DNA of 64,000 nucleotides from Marinobacterium alkalitolerans (lineage in GTDB: Bacteria; Pseudomonadota; Gammaproteobacteria; Pseudomonadales; Balneatricaceae). The notes under the pieces were generated by a model. The model made no database searches. It had not been told where the DNA came from and saw only the letters and a list, made by a program, of their open reading frames with translations. The stretch is taken from NCBI RefSeq assembly GCF_017776525.1, contig NZ_JACVEW010000001.1, positions 62,001-126,000 on the forward strand. The letters run 5' to 3'. Shown here one piece after another: positions 54,062-63,444 of this stretch (its first letter is position 1; every line of letters begins with the position of its first letter). A program made the position numbers and the translations under genes.

Positions 54062-54613
54062 TTAGAACGCCAGCAGGCGGCCCAGCTGGGACTGCAGGAT
54101 CTGGATCACCAGAAAGATCAGGATGGGCGACAGGTCCAGCCCGCCAATCGGAGGGATGACCTTGCGTGCCAGTGCAAACAGGGGCTCGGTCAACTGCAGC
54201 AGCAGTTGTGGTGCCGGGTGTGGACTGTCCGGCGAAACCCAGCTGATGATCACCGCCCCGATCACGGCCCAGAAGTAGATGGTGAGAATGCTGTCGATCA
54301 CCCCGACCACCGAATAGGCCAGCAGCTGAACGGCCGTCAGGGCACCGCTGATGTTGGCCAGGCTGACGATGATCAAGAGGGTGACGGCTTTTACCGCTAC
54401 CGCCAGTACCAGCGGTGAGGCATCGAACCGTCCGCGGGGGCGGAACAGCATCTGCAGCGGGCGCACCGGCGGCTGGGTCAGCCTGACCACGGCCTGAGAG
54501 ATGGGGTTGTAGTAATCGGCCCGTGCCAGTTGCAGCAGGAAGCGCAGCACCAGTATGAACGCATAGAGCTCGCCCAGGGTGCGAATAATCAGTGTAATCG
54601 GGTCCTGTCCCAT
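54062..54613 (-). CDS. yggT: YggT family membrane protein
   Basis: A 183-residue inner-membrane protein with two tandem YGGT repeats (~5-85 and ~100-180), each made of two hydrophobic helices separated by an ARADYYNPISQAVVRLT-type or SPDSPHPAPQLLLQLTE-type segment. The homologous YlmG in Gram-positive bacteria is linked to division-site or osmotic functions; the role here is unknown. It lies between proC and yggU. Confidence 0.9.
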   Translation of the reverse strand: MGQDPITLIIRTLGELYAFILVLRFLLQLARADYYNPISQAVVRLTQPPVRPLQMLFRPRGRFDASPLVLAVAVKAVTLLIIVSLANISGALTAVQLLAYSVVGVIDSILTIYFWAVIGAVIISWVSPDSPHPAPQLLLQLTEPLFALARKVIPPIGGLDLSPILIFLVIQILQSQLGRLLAF

Positions 54614-54639
54614 GATCGGTCCTGTGTGTCGGTTAGGGG

Positions 54640-55467
54640 TCAGTCTTTGCAGAGCTCGTCAGCCATTTCCACCGCACGGTCGCGGCAGGCGGTCATCGCC
54701 TTTTCGACCATTGCTTCCAGCCCTTCGGCCTGGAAGGTCTTGATGGCACGTTCAGTGGTGCCGTTGGGTGAGGTGACCCGGCGACGCAGCTCGGTCGGGT
54801 CCACATCACTGCTGCTGGCCATGCGTGCAGCACCCAGCGCGGTTTGCAGGGTCAGGCCGCGCGCCGTTTCCTCACTCAGCCCCAGGCGGGTGCCGGCAGC
54901 GGTCATCGCTTCCATCATCAGGAAGTAATAGGCCGGGCCGGAGCCGGAAATGGCCGTGACGATATCCAGCTCCGCTTCAGTCTGAACCCAGAGCGCAACG
55001 CCAACCGCTTCCAGCACCTGAGTTGCCTGCTCACGCTGCAGGTCGCTCACCCGGGCGTTGGCAAACAGACCGCTGGCTCCGGTTTGGACCAGAGACGGGG
55101 TATTGGGCATGCAGCGAACCACGGCCGCGTCGCCGCCCAGCCAGCGGTCCAGTGCGTCCAGGCTGATTCCGGCCGCGATGGAGACAAACAGCGGGCGGTG
55201 TGTCTGAGCCGCGCCGGCCAGTGCGTTGACAACCGTCTTCATGATCTGGGGCTTGACGGCCAGTACCACGATATCGGCCGCGGCAACGGCTGCCTGGTTA
55301 TCGGTGGTGGTGTTCAGCCCCTGTGCGGCCAGGTCCTCAAGGCGAGCCGCATCGGGCTCTGCCGCCCAGATACTGGATGCCGCGAAGCCGTTTTCAAGCA
55401 GACCCCCGATGATGGCGCGGGCCATGTTGCCGGCCCCGATAAATGCGATGACAGGTTGTTGGCTCAT
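54640..55467 (-). CDS. proC: Pyrroline-5-carboxylate reductase
   Basis: Last step of proline synthesis: reduces pyrroline-5-carboxylate with NAD(P)H. The 275 residues have the nucleotide-binding start IAFIGAGNMARAIIGGLLEN (~6-25), LAVKPQIMKTVVNAL, the RCMPNTPSLVQTGASGLFAN strand and the C-terminal dimer/substrate segment ISGSGPAYYFLMMEAM (~165-180) with ELRRRVTSPNGTTERAI. It lies 15 bases downstream of yggS. Confidence 0.95.
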   Translation of the reverse strand: MSQQPVIAFIGAGNMARAIIGGLLENGFAASSIWAAEPDAARLEDLAAQGLNTTTDNQAAVAAADIVVLAVKPQIMKTVVNALAGAAQTHRPLFVSIAAGISLDALDRWLGGDAAVVRCMPNTPSLVQTGASGLFANARVSDLQREQATQVLEAVGVALWVQTEAELDIVTAISGSGPAYYFLMMEAMTAAGTRLGLSEETARGLTLQTALGAARMASSSDVDPTELRRRVTSPNGTTERAIKTFQAEGLEAMVEKAMTACRDRAVEMADELCKD

Positions 55468-55482
55468 GTAACGACTCCTTGA

Positions 55483-56190
55483 TCAGGCCTGTGAGTTGGG
55501 GGATGTGTTGGGGTAGTGGCGCGGTCCGAACAGTGCCGTACCGATACGGACGATGGTGGCGCCCTCTGCAATGGCGGCGGCCAGGTCACCGGACATGCCC
55601 ATTGAAAGCGTATCCAGTTGTGGCAGCTCGGCCTGCAGGGCTTCCAGCTGGCCTCGCACACGGGCAAAGGTGGCACGCTGGCGGTCCGGGTCGGTTTCCG
55701 GCTCCGGGATGGCCATCAGGCCACGCAGGGCCAGTCCCGGCAGTGCGGCAACCTGCCGTGCAAGCGCCGGCAGCTCTGCGGGTGCGCAGCCGGACTTGCT
55801 GTCCTCGCCGCTGATATTGACCTGCAGACAGATGTTCAGCGCAGCCTTGTCGGCAGGGCGCTGTTCGGATAACCGGCGCGCAATTTTCAGGCGGTCGACG
55901 CTGTGCACCCAGTCAAAATGCTCGGCAATGGCGCGGGTCTTGTTTGACTGAATCGGCCCGATGAAGTGCCAGCACAGCTCCAGATCCGCCAGCGCCTCGA
56001 TCTTGTCCAGCGCCTCCTGCAGGTAATTCTCGCCAAATGCGACCTGGCCACAGGTGTGCAGCTGGCGTACTTCATCGGCGGTACGGGTCTTGCTGACGGC
56101 CAGCAACTGCACCTCTTCAGGGGCGCGTCCGGCGTTTTCACAGGCTTCGACGATCTGACGACGAACGCTGTCATACTTGTCTGCTAACAT
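55483..56190 (-). CDS. yggS: PLP homeostasis protein YggS (PLPBP)
   Basis: A 235-residue PLP-binding protein that buffers pyridoxal phosphate without a known catalytic activity. The PLP lysine is in LLAVSKTRTADEVRQL (~35), with FGENYLQEALDKIEAL, WHFIGPIQSNKTRAIAEHF (~82-100), NISGEDSKSGC and LSMGMSGDLAAAIAEGATIV (~196-215). ATG 56190 is used; a GTG two codons upstream is possible. First gene of the leftward operon, divergent from pilT with about 100 bases between. Confidence 0.93.
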   Translation of the reverse strand: MLADKYDSVRRQIVEACENAGRAPEEVQLLAVSKTRTADEVRQLHTCGQVAFGENYLQEALDKIEALADLELCWHFIGPIQSNKTRAIAEHFDWVHSVDRLKIARRLSEQRPADKAALNICLQVNISGEDSKSGCAPAELPALARQVAALPGLALRGLMAIPEPETDPDRQRATFARVRGQLEALQAELPQLDTLSMGMSGDLAAAIAEGATIVRIGTALFGPRHYPNTSPNSQA

Positions 56191-56224
56191 AATCACCTAT
56201 GATTAATGTTAATGACGGCTGTCA

Positions 56225-56253
56225 TTGGCAGGTTATGCCTATTCTGCTAGAAC
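56225..56253 (+). promoter_or_regulatory. Candidate sigma-70 promoter of pilT
   Basis: TTGGCA (56225-56230), 17 bases, then TAGAAC (56248-56253), 40 bases before the pilT ATG. It matches 5/6 and 4/6 of the consensus. Confidence 0.45.
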
Positions 56254-56293
56254 ACTAAAGTTTAATAGAAGCTGCTCCGGATCTCGACTGCTT

Positions 56294-57328
56294 ATGGATA
56301 TTACAGAACTTTTATCATTCGCCGTACAACAGGGTGCCTCCGATTTGCACCTGACCGCCGGCATGCCGCCAATGATTCGTGTCGACGGTGATGTACGCCG
56401 AATCAAACTGCCCGCGCTGGAGCACAAGCAGGTGCATACGCTTGTCTATGACATCATGAACGACAAGCAGCGCAAGGATTACGAGGAGAACTACGAAGCC
56501 GACTTCTCCTTTGAGGTGCCCAAACTGGCCCGTTTCCGTGTCAACGCCTTTAACCAGCACCGCGGGGCTGCCGCTGTCTTCCGAACGGTTCCCAGCAAGG
56601 TGCTGACCATGGAAGACCTGGACATGGGCAAGGTGTTCCGGGATCTGGCCGAGCAGGCCCGAGGTCTGGTACTGGTGACCGGTCCTACCGGCTCCGGTAA
56701 GAGTACGACCCTGGCGGCGATGGTGGACTATGTCAACGAAACCCGTTCTGACCATATCCTGACCATCGAAGACCCGATCGAATTCGTGCACGAGAGCAAG
56801 AAGTGCCTGATCAACCAGCGTGAGGTGCATCGTGATACCCACAGCTTTGCCAACGCGCTGCGCTCGGCACTGCGTGAGGACCCGGACGTGATTCTGGTGG
56901 GTGAGATGCGTGACCTGGAAACCATCCGGCTGGCACTGACCGCAGCGGAAACCGGTCACTTGGTGTTCGGCACCCTGCACACCACCTCCGCGGCCAAGAC
57001 GATCGACCGTATCATCGACGTGTTCCCGGCGGCGGAGAAGGATATGGTGCGCTCCATGCTGTCCGAATCCCTGCAGGGTGTTATTTCCCAGACCCTGCTC
57101 AAGCGGGTGAAGGGGGGCCGTGTGGCGGCACACGAGATCATGATCGGGACGCCGGCGGTGCGTAACCTGATCCGTGAGGACAAGGTGGCGCAGATGTACT
57201 CCGCGATTCAGACCGGTGCGGCCTACGGCATGAAGACACTGGATCAATCGCTGACCGAGCTGATGCAAAAGGGTATCATCTCCAAGGAACTGGCGCGCGA
57301 GAAAGCGAAAAACCCGAGTGCCTTCTGA
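56294..57328 (+). CDS. pilT: Type IV pilus retraction ATPase PilT
   Basis: Hexameric ATPase that disassembles type IV pili and drives twitching. The 344 residues include the N-terminal PAS-like domain, Walker A GPTGSGKST (~131-139), Asp box HILTIEDPIEFVH (~153-165), Walker B DPDVILVGEMRDLETIR (~195-211), His box GHLVFGTLHTTSA (~220) and the PilT-specific C-terminal motif TPAVRNLIRE (~288). ATG 56294 begins at the conserved MDITELLSFAVQQGASDLHL; the upstream frame to 56225 covers the promoter. pilU follows 24 bases later. Confidence 0.96.
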   Translation: MDITELLSFAVQQGASDLHLTAGMPPMIRVDGDVRRIKLPALEHKQVHTLVYDIMNDKQRKDYEENYEADFSFEVPKLARFRVNAFNQHRGAAAVFRTVPSKVLTMEDLDMGKVFRDLAEQARGLVLVTGPTGSGKSTTLAAMVDYVNETRSDHILTIEDPIEFVHESKKCLINQREVHRDTHSFANALRSALREDPDVILVGEMRDLETIRLALTAAETGHLVFGTLHTTSAAKTIDRIIDVFPAAEKDMVRSMLSESLQGVISQTLLKRVKGGRVAAHEIMIGTPAVRNLIREDKVAQMYSAIQTGAAYGMKTLDQSLTELMQKGIISKELAREKAKNPSAF

Positions 57329-57352
57329 GCCTGAGCAAACAGGAGTGAGACA

Positions 57353-58525
57353 GTGGATTTTACCCAACTATTGAAAGTCATGGTGGACCGGGGCGCGTCC
57401 GACCTGTTTGTCACGGCTGGCGCGGCGCCCTCCATCAAGATCGATGGCACCATTCGTCCCCTGACCAAGGAGACGCTGAAGCCGAGTCAGACCCGTGCGC
57501 TGGTGTACAGCACCATGAACGACAAGCAGTTGGCAGAATTTGAAGGCACCAGCGAGTGTAACTTTGCCATCAGTGCACCCGGCATCGGACGTTTCCGTGT
57601 CAGTGCGTTCATGCAGCGCAATACGCCGGGGATGGTGTTGCGTTCGATCAACACGCACATTCCCAGCATGGACGAGCTGAACCTGCCGGACGTGCTGCGG
57701 GATCTGTCCATGACCAAGCGTGGTCTGATTCTGTTCGTGGGCGGCACCTCGACCGGTAAATCGACCTCGCTGGCATCGATGATCGACTACCGCAACGATA
57801 ACCACGCCGGTCACATCATCACCATCGAAGACCCGATCGAGTATATCCACAACCACAAGAAGAGCATCATCACCCAGCGTGAAGTGGGGATCGATACCGA
57901 ATCCTTCGATGTGGCGCTGAAAAACACCCTGCGCCAGGCGCCGGACGTGATCCTGATGGGTGAGATTCGGTCGGCGGAAACGATGAAATATGGTCTGGCG
58001 TTTGCGGAAACCGGGCACCTCTGTCTGGCGACGCTGCACGCGAACAACGCCAACCAGGCACTGGACCGCATCATCTCCTTCTTCGGCCCCGAGCACCACG
58101 ATCAGGTCTGGATGGACCTGTCGCTGAACCTGAAGGCGATTGTGGCCCAGCAGCTGCTGCCGACCGTGGATGGCAAGGGCCGCCGTGCCGCGATCGAAGT
58201 CATGATCAACACGCCGCTGATTCAGGATCACATCCGCAAGGGTGAGGTGCATGAGATCAAGGAAGTGATCAAGAAGTCCACCAACCTGGGCATGCAGACC
58301 TTCGACCAGGCGCTGTTCAACCTGTATCGCGATGGCGTGATCACCTACGAGGTGGCGCTGGCCCATGCCGATTCGGCCAACGACCTGCGCCTGATGATCA
58401 AGCTGGATGCGGATACCAACGGCAAGGCAGATGTGCCGAAGGAATCCGATATGCCAAGCTTTACGCTGCAGGATGACGATGATGACCTCAACCTGGAAGG
58501 CGAGATCGACGTCAAGGGCATGTAA
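57353..58525 (+). CDS. pilU: Type IV pilus PilT-like ATPase PilU
   Basis: PilT paralogue that assists retraction under load. The 390 residues have Walker A GGTSTGKST (~127-135), the Asp box HIITIEDPIEYIHN, Walker B DVILMGEIRSAETMK and His box GHLCLATLHANNANQALDRI. The Walker A sequence GTSTGKST, rather than GPTGSGKST, and the ~30-residue acidic tail (LQDDDDDLNLEGEID) mark it as PilU. The start is GTG 57353 with AGGAG 7 bases upstream. It is ended by the terminator at 58549-58584. Confidence 0.95.
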   Translation: MDFTQLLKVMVDRGASDLFVTAGAAPSIKIDGTIRPLTKETLKPSQTRALVYSTMNDKQLAEFEGTSECNFAISAPGIGRFRVSAFMQRNTPGMVLRSINTHIPSMDELNLPDVLRDLSMTKRGLILFVGGTSTGKSTSLASMIDYRNDNHAGHIITIEDPIEYIHNHKKSIITQREVGIDTESFDVALKNTLRQAPDVILMGEIRSAETMKYGLAFAETGHLCLATLHANNANQALDRIISFFGPEHHDQVWMDLSLNLKAIVAQQLLPTVDGKGRRAAIEVMINTPLIQDHIRKGEVHEIKEVIKKSTNLGMQTFDQALFNLYRDGVITYEVALAHADSANDLRLMIKLDADTNGKADVPKESDMPSFTLQDDDDDLNLEGEIDVKGM

Positions 58526-58548
58526 CTGCGGCGCATGACCGTTGCCAC

Positions 58549-58584
58549 AAAAAAGGGAGCCCCCTGACGGAGGCTCCCTTTTTT
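58549..58584. terminator. Bidirectional terminator between pilU and pyrX
   Basis: AAAAAAGGGAGCC / GGCTCCCTTTTTT, with A and T runs at both ends, so it works on both strands; pilU and the pyr operon converge here. Confidence 0.93.
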
Positions 58585-58599
58585 CATGCCGTGAAGTGA

Positions 58600-59874
58600 T
58601 CAGCGGCGGAACACGATACGCCCGTCCATCAGGGTCGCGTTGACCCGGCCTTTCAGCGTCTGGCCGAGGAAGGGGGTGTTCTTGCCGGCGGATCTCAGGG
58701 TGTCGTCACTCACCACCCATTCGGCGTTGGGGTCGAACACACAGATGTCCGCCTGAGAGCCGATTTCCAGCGTGCCGGCCTCAATCCCCAGAATCCGTGC
58801 CGGGGCCGAGGTCAGCGTCTCGATCAGCTGGGGCAGTTCGATCAGCTCCTGCTCGATCAGCGACAGGCTCAACGGCAGCAGGGTCTCCAGACCGCTCATG
58901 CCCGGCTCGGTGGCGGCAAAGGGCGCCTGCTTGGCGATGGGGTCATGTGGCTGGTGGTCGGAGCAGATCGCGGCGATGGTGCCGGTCACCAGCCCCTGAC
59001 GCAGGCCGGCTCGGTCGAGCTGACTGCGCAGCGGGGGCTGCAGGTGGTAGGCCGCATTGAAGCCGCTGACGCTTTCGTCGGTCAGCAGCAGGTGGTGCAC
59101 GGCCACGTCAGCCGTGACGTTGAGGCCGCGTTCGCGTGCCGCCTCGATCATGCGGACCGAACGTTCGCAGGAGAGCTGGCCGAAGTGGGCCCGGACACCG
59201 GTCTGTTCGACCAGCAGGAGGCAGCGCGACACTTCGATGGTTTCGGCGGCTTCGGGGATGCCGTTCAGGCCCAGCCGGGTCGAGGTGGTGTCATCGTGCA
59301 TGCAGCCGCTGGCAACCAGCGTGTTGTCCTGCGCCTGGAACACCACCAGCAGATCATGGGTGGCGGCGTATTCCAGACAGCGCAGCAGGGTCTGGCTGCT
59401 GCTGAAGCCGTTACGCATGTTGGTAAACGCGACACAGCCGGAGCTGGCCAGGCCGTGCAGGGGGGCCAGCTGTTCGCCTTCAAGCCCCTGGGTCAGCGCG
59501 CCCATCGGCAGCACACGGGCAAAGCCCACGTCGGCTGCCCGGTCCTGAATCATTTCGGCCACGGCCGTGGTTTCGACGATGGGCTGGGTGTCCGGTGTCA
59601 CCACCAGCGTGGTGATCCCGCCGGCCGCCGCCGCCGCGGTTTCACTGGCGATGGTGCCCTTGCGGGTCTGGCCCGGCTCACGCAGTGTGGTGCACAGGTC
59701 GATCAGGCCCGGACAGACGATCTGGCCCTGGGCGTCGATCACTTCGTCCGCTTCAAAGCCGGCGGGGGCTTCCCCCAGTGCGGTGATTTCGCCGTTCTGA
59801 ATATAGAGGTCCGCCACCTGATCCCACTGCTGGGTCGGGTCGATGACGCGTCCCCCCTGAATCATAATGTTCAT
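58600..59874 (-). CDS. pyrX: Dihydroorotase-like protein PyrX (predicted inactive)
   Basis: A 424-residue amidohydrolase-fold protein of the class I dihydroorotase family. Active enzymes have an H-x-H metal pair in the segment before LREPG; here it reads [14 protein letters not shown] (residues 55-68), with Cys61 and Thr63 in the histidine positions. Only fragments such as [12 protein letters not shown] and [11 protein letters not shown] remain close to the active form. This is the PyrC' type of Pseudomonas: non-catalytic, but needed to assemble active aspartate transcarbamoylase dodecamers. It overlaps pyrB by four bases (ATGA), supporting joint assembly. A working pyrC is expected elsewhere in the genome. 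Confidence 0.9.
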   Translation of the reverse strand: MNIMIQGGRVIDPTQQWDQVADLYIQNGEITALGEAPAGFEADEVIDAQGQIVCPGLIDLCTTLREPGQTRKGTIASETAAAAAGGITTLVVTPDTQPIVETTAVAEMIQDRAADVGFARVLPMGALTQGLEGEQLAPLHGLASSGCVAFTNMRNGFSSSQTLLRCLEYAATHDLLVVFQAQDNTLVASGCMHDDTTSTRLGLNGIPEAAETIEVSRCLLLVEQTGVRAHFGQLSCERSVRMIEAARERGLNVTADVAVHHLLLTDESVSGFNAAYHLQPPLRSQLDRAGLRQGLVTGTIAAICSDHQPHDPIAKQAPFAATEPGMSGLETLLPLSLSLIEQELIELPQLIETLTSAPARILGIEAGTLEIGSQADICVFDPNAEWVVSDDTLRSAGKNTPFLGQTLKGRVNATLMDGRIVFRR

Positions 59875-60878
59875 GCCTGCTCCTCCTGATCCGATTCACC
59901 CCGCTGTGAGAGCTGTCCGCTCATCGCCTTGGACATCACGGCCATGCGAACGGCGATGCCGTTGGTGACCTGATCCAGAATCAGGGAGCGCGGCCCGTCG
60001 GCCACTTCCGATTCAATCTCGACGCCGCGGTTGATCGGGCCCGGGTGCATGACCACGGCATCGGGCTTGGCATAGGCCAGCTTGTCGCGGTTCAGGCCGT
60101 AGAGCTTGTAGAACTCGGACTCGCTGGGCAGCAGGGCACTCTGCATGCGCTCCTTCTGCAGACGCAGCATCATGATCACGTCCACATCGCGCAGGCCCGG
60201 CGCCATCTCGGTGTAGACTTTTACACCCAGTGCTTCGATATGGCGCGGCAGCAGCGTTTTGGGCGCAATCACGCGGATCTCGTTGGCACCCAGGGTGCGC
60301 AGGGCATGGATCTGCGAACGGGCCACACGGGAATGCAGAATATCGCCCACAATCGCCACCTTCAGGGGCGCAAAGTCGCCCTTGTGGCGGCGGATGGTCA
60401 GCATGTCCAGCATCGCCTGCGTGGGGTGTGCATGGCGGCCGTCACCGGCATTAATGACGGCCACGTTGGGGGTCACGTGCTGGGCAATGAAGTGGGCGGC
60501 GCCGCTATCGGAGTGGCGCACTACGAACATGTCCGCGTGCATCGCCTCCAGCGTCATCAAGGTGTCCTTGAGGGTTTCCCCTTTCTTGGTGGACGAGGTG
60601 TTGATGTTCAGGTTCAGCACGTCCGCCGACAGGCGCTTGGCGGCCAGCTCAAAGGTCGAGAGGGTGCGGGTGCTGTTCTCGAAAAACAGGTTGGCAACGG
60701 TCTTGCCGCGCAGCAGCGGGACCTTCTTGACCTGCTGCTGGCTCATGTCCACAAAGGAGTCTGCGGTATCCAGAATTTCGGTCAGCAGTTCACGGGGCAG
60801 TCCTTCCGTGGTGAGGAAGTGACGCAGCTGTCCGTCGGCGGTCAGCTGAATGCTGTTCGGGTCGTTGGCCTCAGGCAT
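59871..60878 (-). CDS. pyrB: Aspartate carbamoyltransferase catalytic subunit
   Basis: Transfers carbamoyl phosphate to aspartate in pyrimidine synthesis. The 335 residues have the carbamoyl-phosphate motif [16 protein letters not shown] (~54-69), [12 protein letters not shown] and the aspartate-binding/closing motif [15 protein letters not shown] (~276-290). The N-terminus is extended by about 15 residues relative to E. coli PyrB, as in Pseudomonas, where it carries regulatory nucleotide sites. ATG 60878 is preferred; a GTG at 60905 overlaps pyrR. No pyrI is present, consistent with the pyrB-pyrX complex. Confidence 0.94.
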   Translation of the reverse strand: MPEANDPNSIQLTADGQLRHFLTTEGLPRELLTEILDTADSFVDMSQQQVKKVPLLRGKTVANLFFENSTRTLSTFELAAKRLSADVLNLNINTSSTKKGETLKDTLMTLEAMHADMFVVRHSDSGAAHFIAQHVTPNVAVINAGDGRHAHPTQAMLDMLTIRRHKGDFAPLKVAIVGDILHSRVARSQIHALRTLGANEIRVIAPKTLLPRHIEALGVKVYTEMAPGLRDVDVIMMLRLQKERMQSALLPSESEFYKLYGLNRDKLAYAKPDAVVMHPGPINRGVEIESEVADGPRSLILDQVTNGIAVRMAVMSKAMSGQLSQRGESDQEEQA

Positions 60879-60897
60879 GGTGATGTCTCTTGTCGGT

Positions 60898-61407
60898 TCA
60901 GTCACGCTGGCGAATGGTCAGCGACAGGGGATCGGGTCCGTTCAGTTTGACGACCTGGTCGGGGCCGAGGGCAAGAGTGCCGCCGATAACATCCGCCTGA
61001 ATCGGCAGCTCGCGGCGCTGCAGGTCGAGCAGGGTGATCAGGCTGACCGAGGCCGGGCGACCGTAGTCGAACAGCTCGTTCAGGGCTGCGCGGATGGTCC
61101 GGCCGGTCATGATCACGTCGTCCACCAGGATGATATGGCGCCCCTCTGTCGGGCAGGGCAGCTGGGTCGGCTGCACTTTGGGGTTGATGCCGGCCTGGGT
61201 GAAATCGTCGCGGTAGAAACTGATATCCATGACGCCCAGGGGGCTGCTCAGCTCCAGCTGCTGATGCAGGCGTTCGGCAAGCCAGACGCCGCCGGTGCGG
61301 ATGCCGATCATCAGAGGGTCATCCAGGCTGCGGTGGCTGATCAGGGCGCGGGTTTCGCGTGCCATCTTGTCGAGCAGCGCGTCAACGCTCAGAGTGCCCG
61401 ATACCAT
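60898..61407 (-). CDS. pyrR: Pyr-operon regulator / uracil phosphoribosyltransferase PyrR
   Basis: A 169-residue type I phosphoribosyltransferase. PRPP motif [20 protein letters not shown] (~94-113) is present, with [13 protein letters not shown] and [13 protein letters not shown]. In Gram-positive bacteria PyrR attenuates the operon by binding RNA; in pseudomonads its role is regulatory but less defined, and it may act mainly as a uracil phosphoribosyltransferase. No attenuator RNA was recognised before pyrB. It overlaps ruvX by 26 bases. Confidence 0.92.
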   Translation of the reverse strand: MVSGTLSVDALLDKMARETRALISHRSLDDPLMIGIRTGGVWLAERLHQQLELSSPLGVMDISFYRDDFTQAGINPKVQPTQLPCPTEGRHIILVDDVIMTGRTIRAALNELFDYGRPASVSLITLLDLQRRELPIQADVIGGTLALGPDQVVKLNGPDPLSLTIRQRD

Positions 61408-61864
61408 AGAGGTCCTCCAGTCGGGTGTGGCTTGGAATGCGTTCGTCGGTGTTGAACCAGTCTTGCAGGATGAGCTGGGCTGCCAGCCCGTCTACGGACT
61501 CCTGCTTGAAGTTGGTACCGCCGCCGGCATCCAGGTGGATGCGCTTGGCTTCGGCCGTGGTCAGGCGCTCGTCGCAGAGAAAGCAGGGAAGCTGGTACCG
61601 GTCCTGAATACGGTTGGCGAACTTGCGCGCCCGGCGTGCCATCTCGCTGATGGTGCCGTCCATATTCAGGGGGATGCCCACGACCAGGGTGTCGGGTTTC
61701 CACTGCTTGATCAGGGCGTCGAGTGCGTCCCAGTCAGGAATGCCGTCGCGGGCCCGGATCGGATCGATCGGGTTGGCGCTGGCGGTCAGGCTCTGGCCAA
61801 TGGCCAGACCGATGCGGGTGGTGCCGAAGTCAAACCCCAGCACCAGTTGAGTGTCACAGCTCAT
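61382..61864 (-). CDS. ruvX: RuvX/YqgF family RNase H-fold nuclease
   Basis: A 160-residue RNase H-fold nuclease (Holliday-junction resolvase-like, also implicated in pre-16S rRNA 5'-end processing). Key pieces are LGFDFGTTRIGLAIGQ (first catalytic Asp, ~11), LVVGIPLNMDGT, CDERLTTAEAKR (~97) and the C-terminal ESVDGLAAQLILQDWF with an active-site Asp. ATG 61864 is used. It lies 13 bases after yqgE, as is usual. Confidence 0.92.
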   Translation of the reverse strand: MSCDTQLVLGFDFGTTRIGLAIGQSLTASANPIDPIRARDGIPDWDALDALIKQWKPDTLVVGIPLNMDGTISEMARRARKFANRIQDRYQLPCFLCDERLTTAEAKRIHLDAGGGTNFKQESVDGLAAQLILQDWFNTDERIPSHTRLEDLYGIGHSER

Positions 61865-61877
61865 CCAGTCGTTTCTG

Positions 61878-62450
61878 TCAGGCGTGTCCGGCGTGTACCG
61901 GCAACAGGTTCAGATTGATGCCCAGTGTGGCCGCTGCGGCCTGCAGGCGGTCCTCAAGGGGCAGGTAAAAAAGTATATCTGAATTTGCCGGACAGCTTAA
62001 CCAGAGGTTGTCACGCAGTTCCTGTTCCAGCTGCTCGGGGCCCCAGCCGGCGTAGCCCAGTGCAACCAGAAAGGTATCAGGGCCTTCGCCCCGTGCGATC
62101 GCTTCCAGAATGTCGATAGAGGTGGTCAGGCTCAGTTCGTCGTTGATGGGGTGGCTGGACAGCCATTCCTGGCCCGGTTCCTGGCGGTGCAGCACGAAGC
62201 CACGGTCATCGCGGACCGGGCCGCCGTTGAAAATCGGCCGCCCTGACAGAATGCCGGTGTGGTTTTTCAGTTCCAGATGTTCCAGCAGGTCGCACATGCG
62301 GATACCGCTGGGCTTGTTGACGACGATCCCCATGGCGCCATATTCGCTGTGGTCGCACAGGTACACCACCGTGTCAGCAAAGGTGTCGTCATGCTGGTGT
62401 GGCATGGAGATCAGGAAATGATCGCGCAACGATGTGGGTGGCTGTGTCAT
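61878..62450 (-). CDS. yqgE: YqgE/AlgH family protein (DUF179)
   Basis: A 190-residue member of the UPF0301/AlgH family. It has LRDHFLISMPH near the start, VYLCDHSEYGAMGIVVNKP (~29-47), LSGRPIFNGGPVRDDRGFVL (~67-86) and ALGYAGWGPEQLEQELRDN (~135). The biochemical role is not settled; AlgH was named from alginate regulation in P. aeruginosa. ATG 62450 is used because the 56 extra codons upstream run into the tonB spacer and its end. It is followed by ruvX. Confidence 0.9.
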   Translation of the reverse strand: MTQPPTSLRDHFLISMPHQHDDTFADTVVYLCDHSEYGAMGIVVNKPSGIRMCDLLEHLELKNHTGILSGRPIFNGGPVRDDRGFVLHRQEPGQEWLSSHPINDELSLTTSIDILEAIARGEGPDTFLVALGYAGWGPEQLEQELRDNLWLSCPANSDILFYLPLEDRLQAAAATLGINLNLLPVHAGHA

Positions 62451-62487
62451 GGTGGTGAGCTCTGCGTTGCTGGGTGACAAGTTAGGC

Positions 62488-63444
62488 TTAGTACACCCGG
62501 GCCTGTTTCTCAAATCGCCAGGTACGAATGATTTCAAGTCGATCCACCTTTTTTCGCATCTCGACCGGAAAACTCTGGAAGGGTGACGCCAGCTGGACGA
62601 TGCGAATGGCTGCGTCATCCAGGATCGGGTGACCGGAGGAACTGAGAATTTCCACGTTCACCACCTTGCCGTCCGGGTTCAGTGCGACCAGCATGCGCAG
62701 GCGGCCCTGAATGCCCTGGCGGCGGGCCTGATCGGGATAGTTCAGGTTGCCGACGGTTTCGACACGACGACGCCAGTTGTCCAGATAGGCCGCGTATTCA
62801 TGCTGGCGCGTGGCCGCCGAGGTCAGTCGCAGCACGCGTGGCTTCTGGGAGCGGGTTTCGCGCTGCAGGTCGAGCTGGGCCTGAAGGCTGGCCATCTCGA
62901 GGCTGCGGGCAAGCAAAGAGGTCGATGCTGAAGGGGTGGTGGGCGCGGATGGCGCGGCCTGCTGTTCGCGCCGGCTGTCCGGTTTGGGTGACGGCGTACG
63001 CTGCACCACCTGTGCCTTGGGTTTGGGGCTGTCGGTCCCTGCCTGTACCTGTGCATCCGGAGAGGGCTCGGGCGCGGGGGCCGGTGGCTGTGGCTGTTCA
63101 CGAGCCGTATCGGGGGCCGGGGGTTGCTGGGCGGCCTGCAGGTTGGGGCTGTCGCTGGCGAGCGGTGCCTGCTCGGTGGTGGTGGGCGTGGCTACCACGT
63201 CTTCGGTGCCACTGCCGGCCTGGTTGTGCTGGGCAATGAAGTCCGCCTTCTCCGGCGCGTCTTTCTGCGCATGCTGGGCCAGGGTGACATCGAGGGTATG
63301 CTGGGGTGGCTTGCGCTCGGGCAGCGAAAAGCCGAGCGCAAGCAGCAGGACGCCGTGTACAGCCGCCGCCAGGAACAGCATGAAACCGAAGTTGTCGCTG
63401 TTCAGGTGGTGCGAGAGCGGCAGACGGGCGCCCGGCGTGCTCAT
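62488..63444 (-). CDS. TonB-family energy transducer (TonB3-like)
   Basis: A 318-residue protein with an N-terminal membrane helix (~20-41), a long Pro/Ala/Gln-rich periplasmic spacer (~45-190) and a C-terminal TonB domain ([20 protein letters not shown], then [18 protein letters not shown] and [15 protein letters not shown], ~230-300). No exbB or exbD lies beside it. In P. aeruginosa the homologue at this location, TonB3, is required for twitching motility and pilus assembly; the position near pilTU suggests a similar role here. It overlaps gshB by four bases (ATGA). Confidence 0.88.
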   Translation of the reverse strand: MSTPGARLPLSHHLNSDNFGFMLFLAAAVHGVLLLALGFSLPERKPPQHTLDVTLAQHAQKDAPEKADFIAQHNQAGSGTEDVVATPTTTEQAPLASDSPNLQAAQQPPAPDTAREQPQPPAPAPEPSPDAQVQAGTDSPKPKAQVVQRTPSPKPDSRREQQAAPSAPTTPSASTSLLARSLEMASLQAQLDLQRETRSQKPRVLRLTSAATRQHEYAAYLDNWRRRVETVGNLNYPDQARRQGIQGRLRMLVALNPDGKVVNVEILSSSGHPILDDAAIRIVQLASPFQSFPVEMRKKVDRLEIIRTWRFEKQARVY

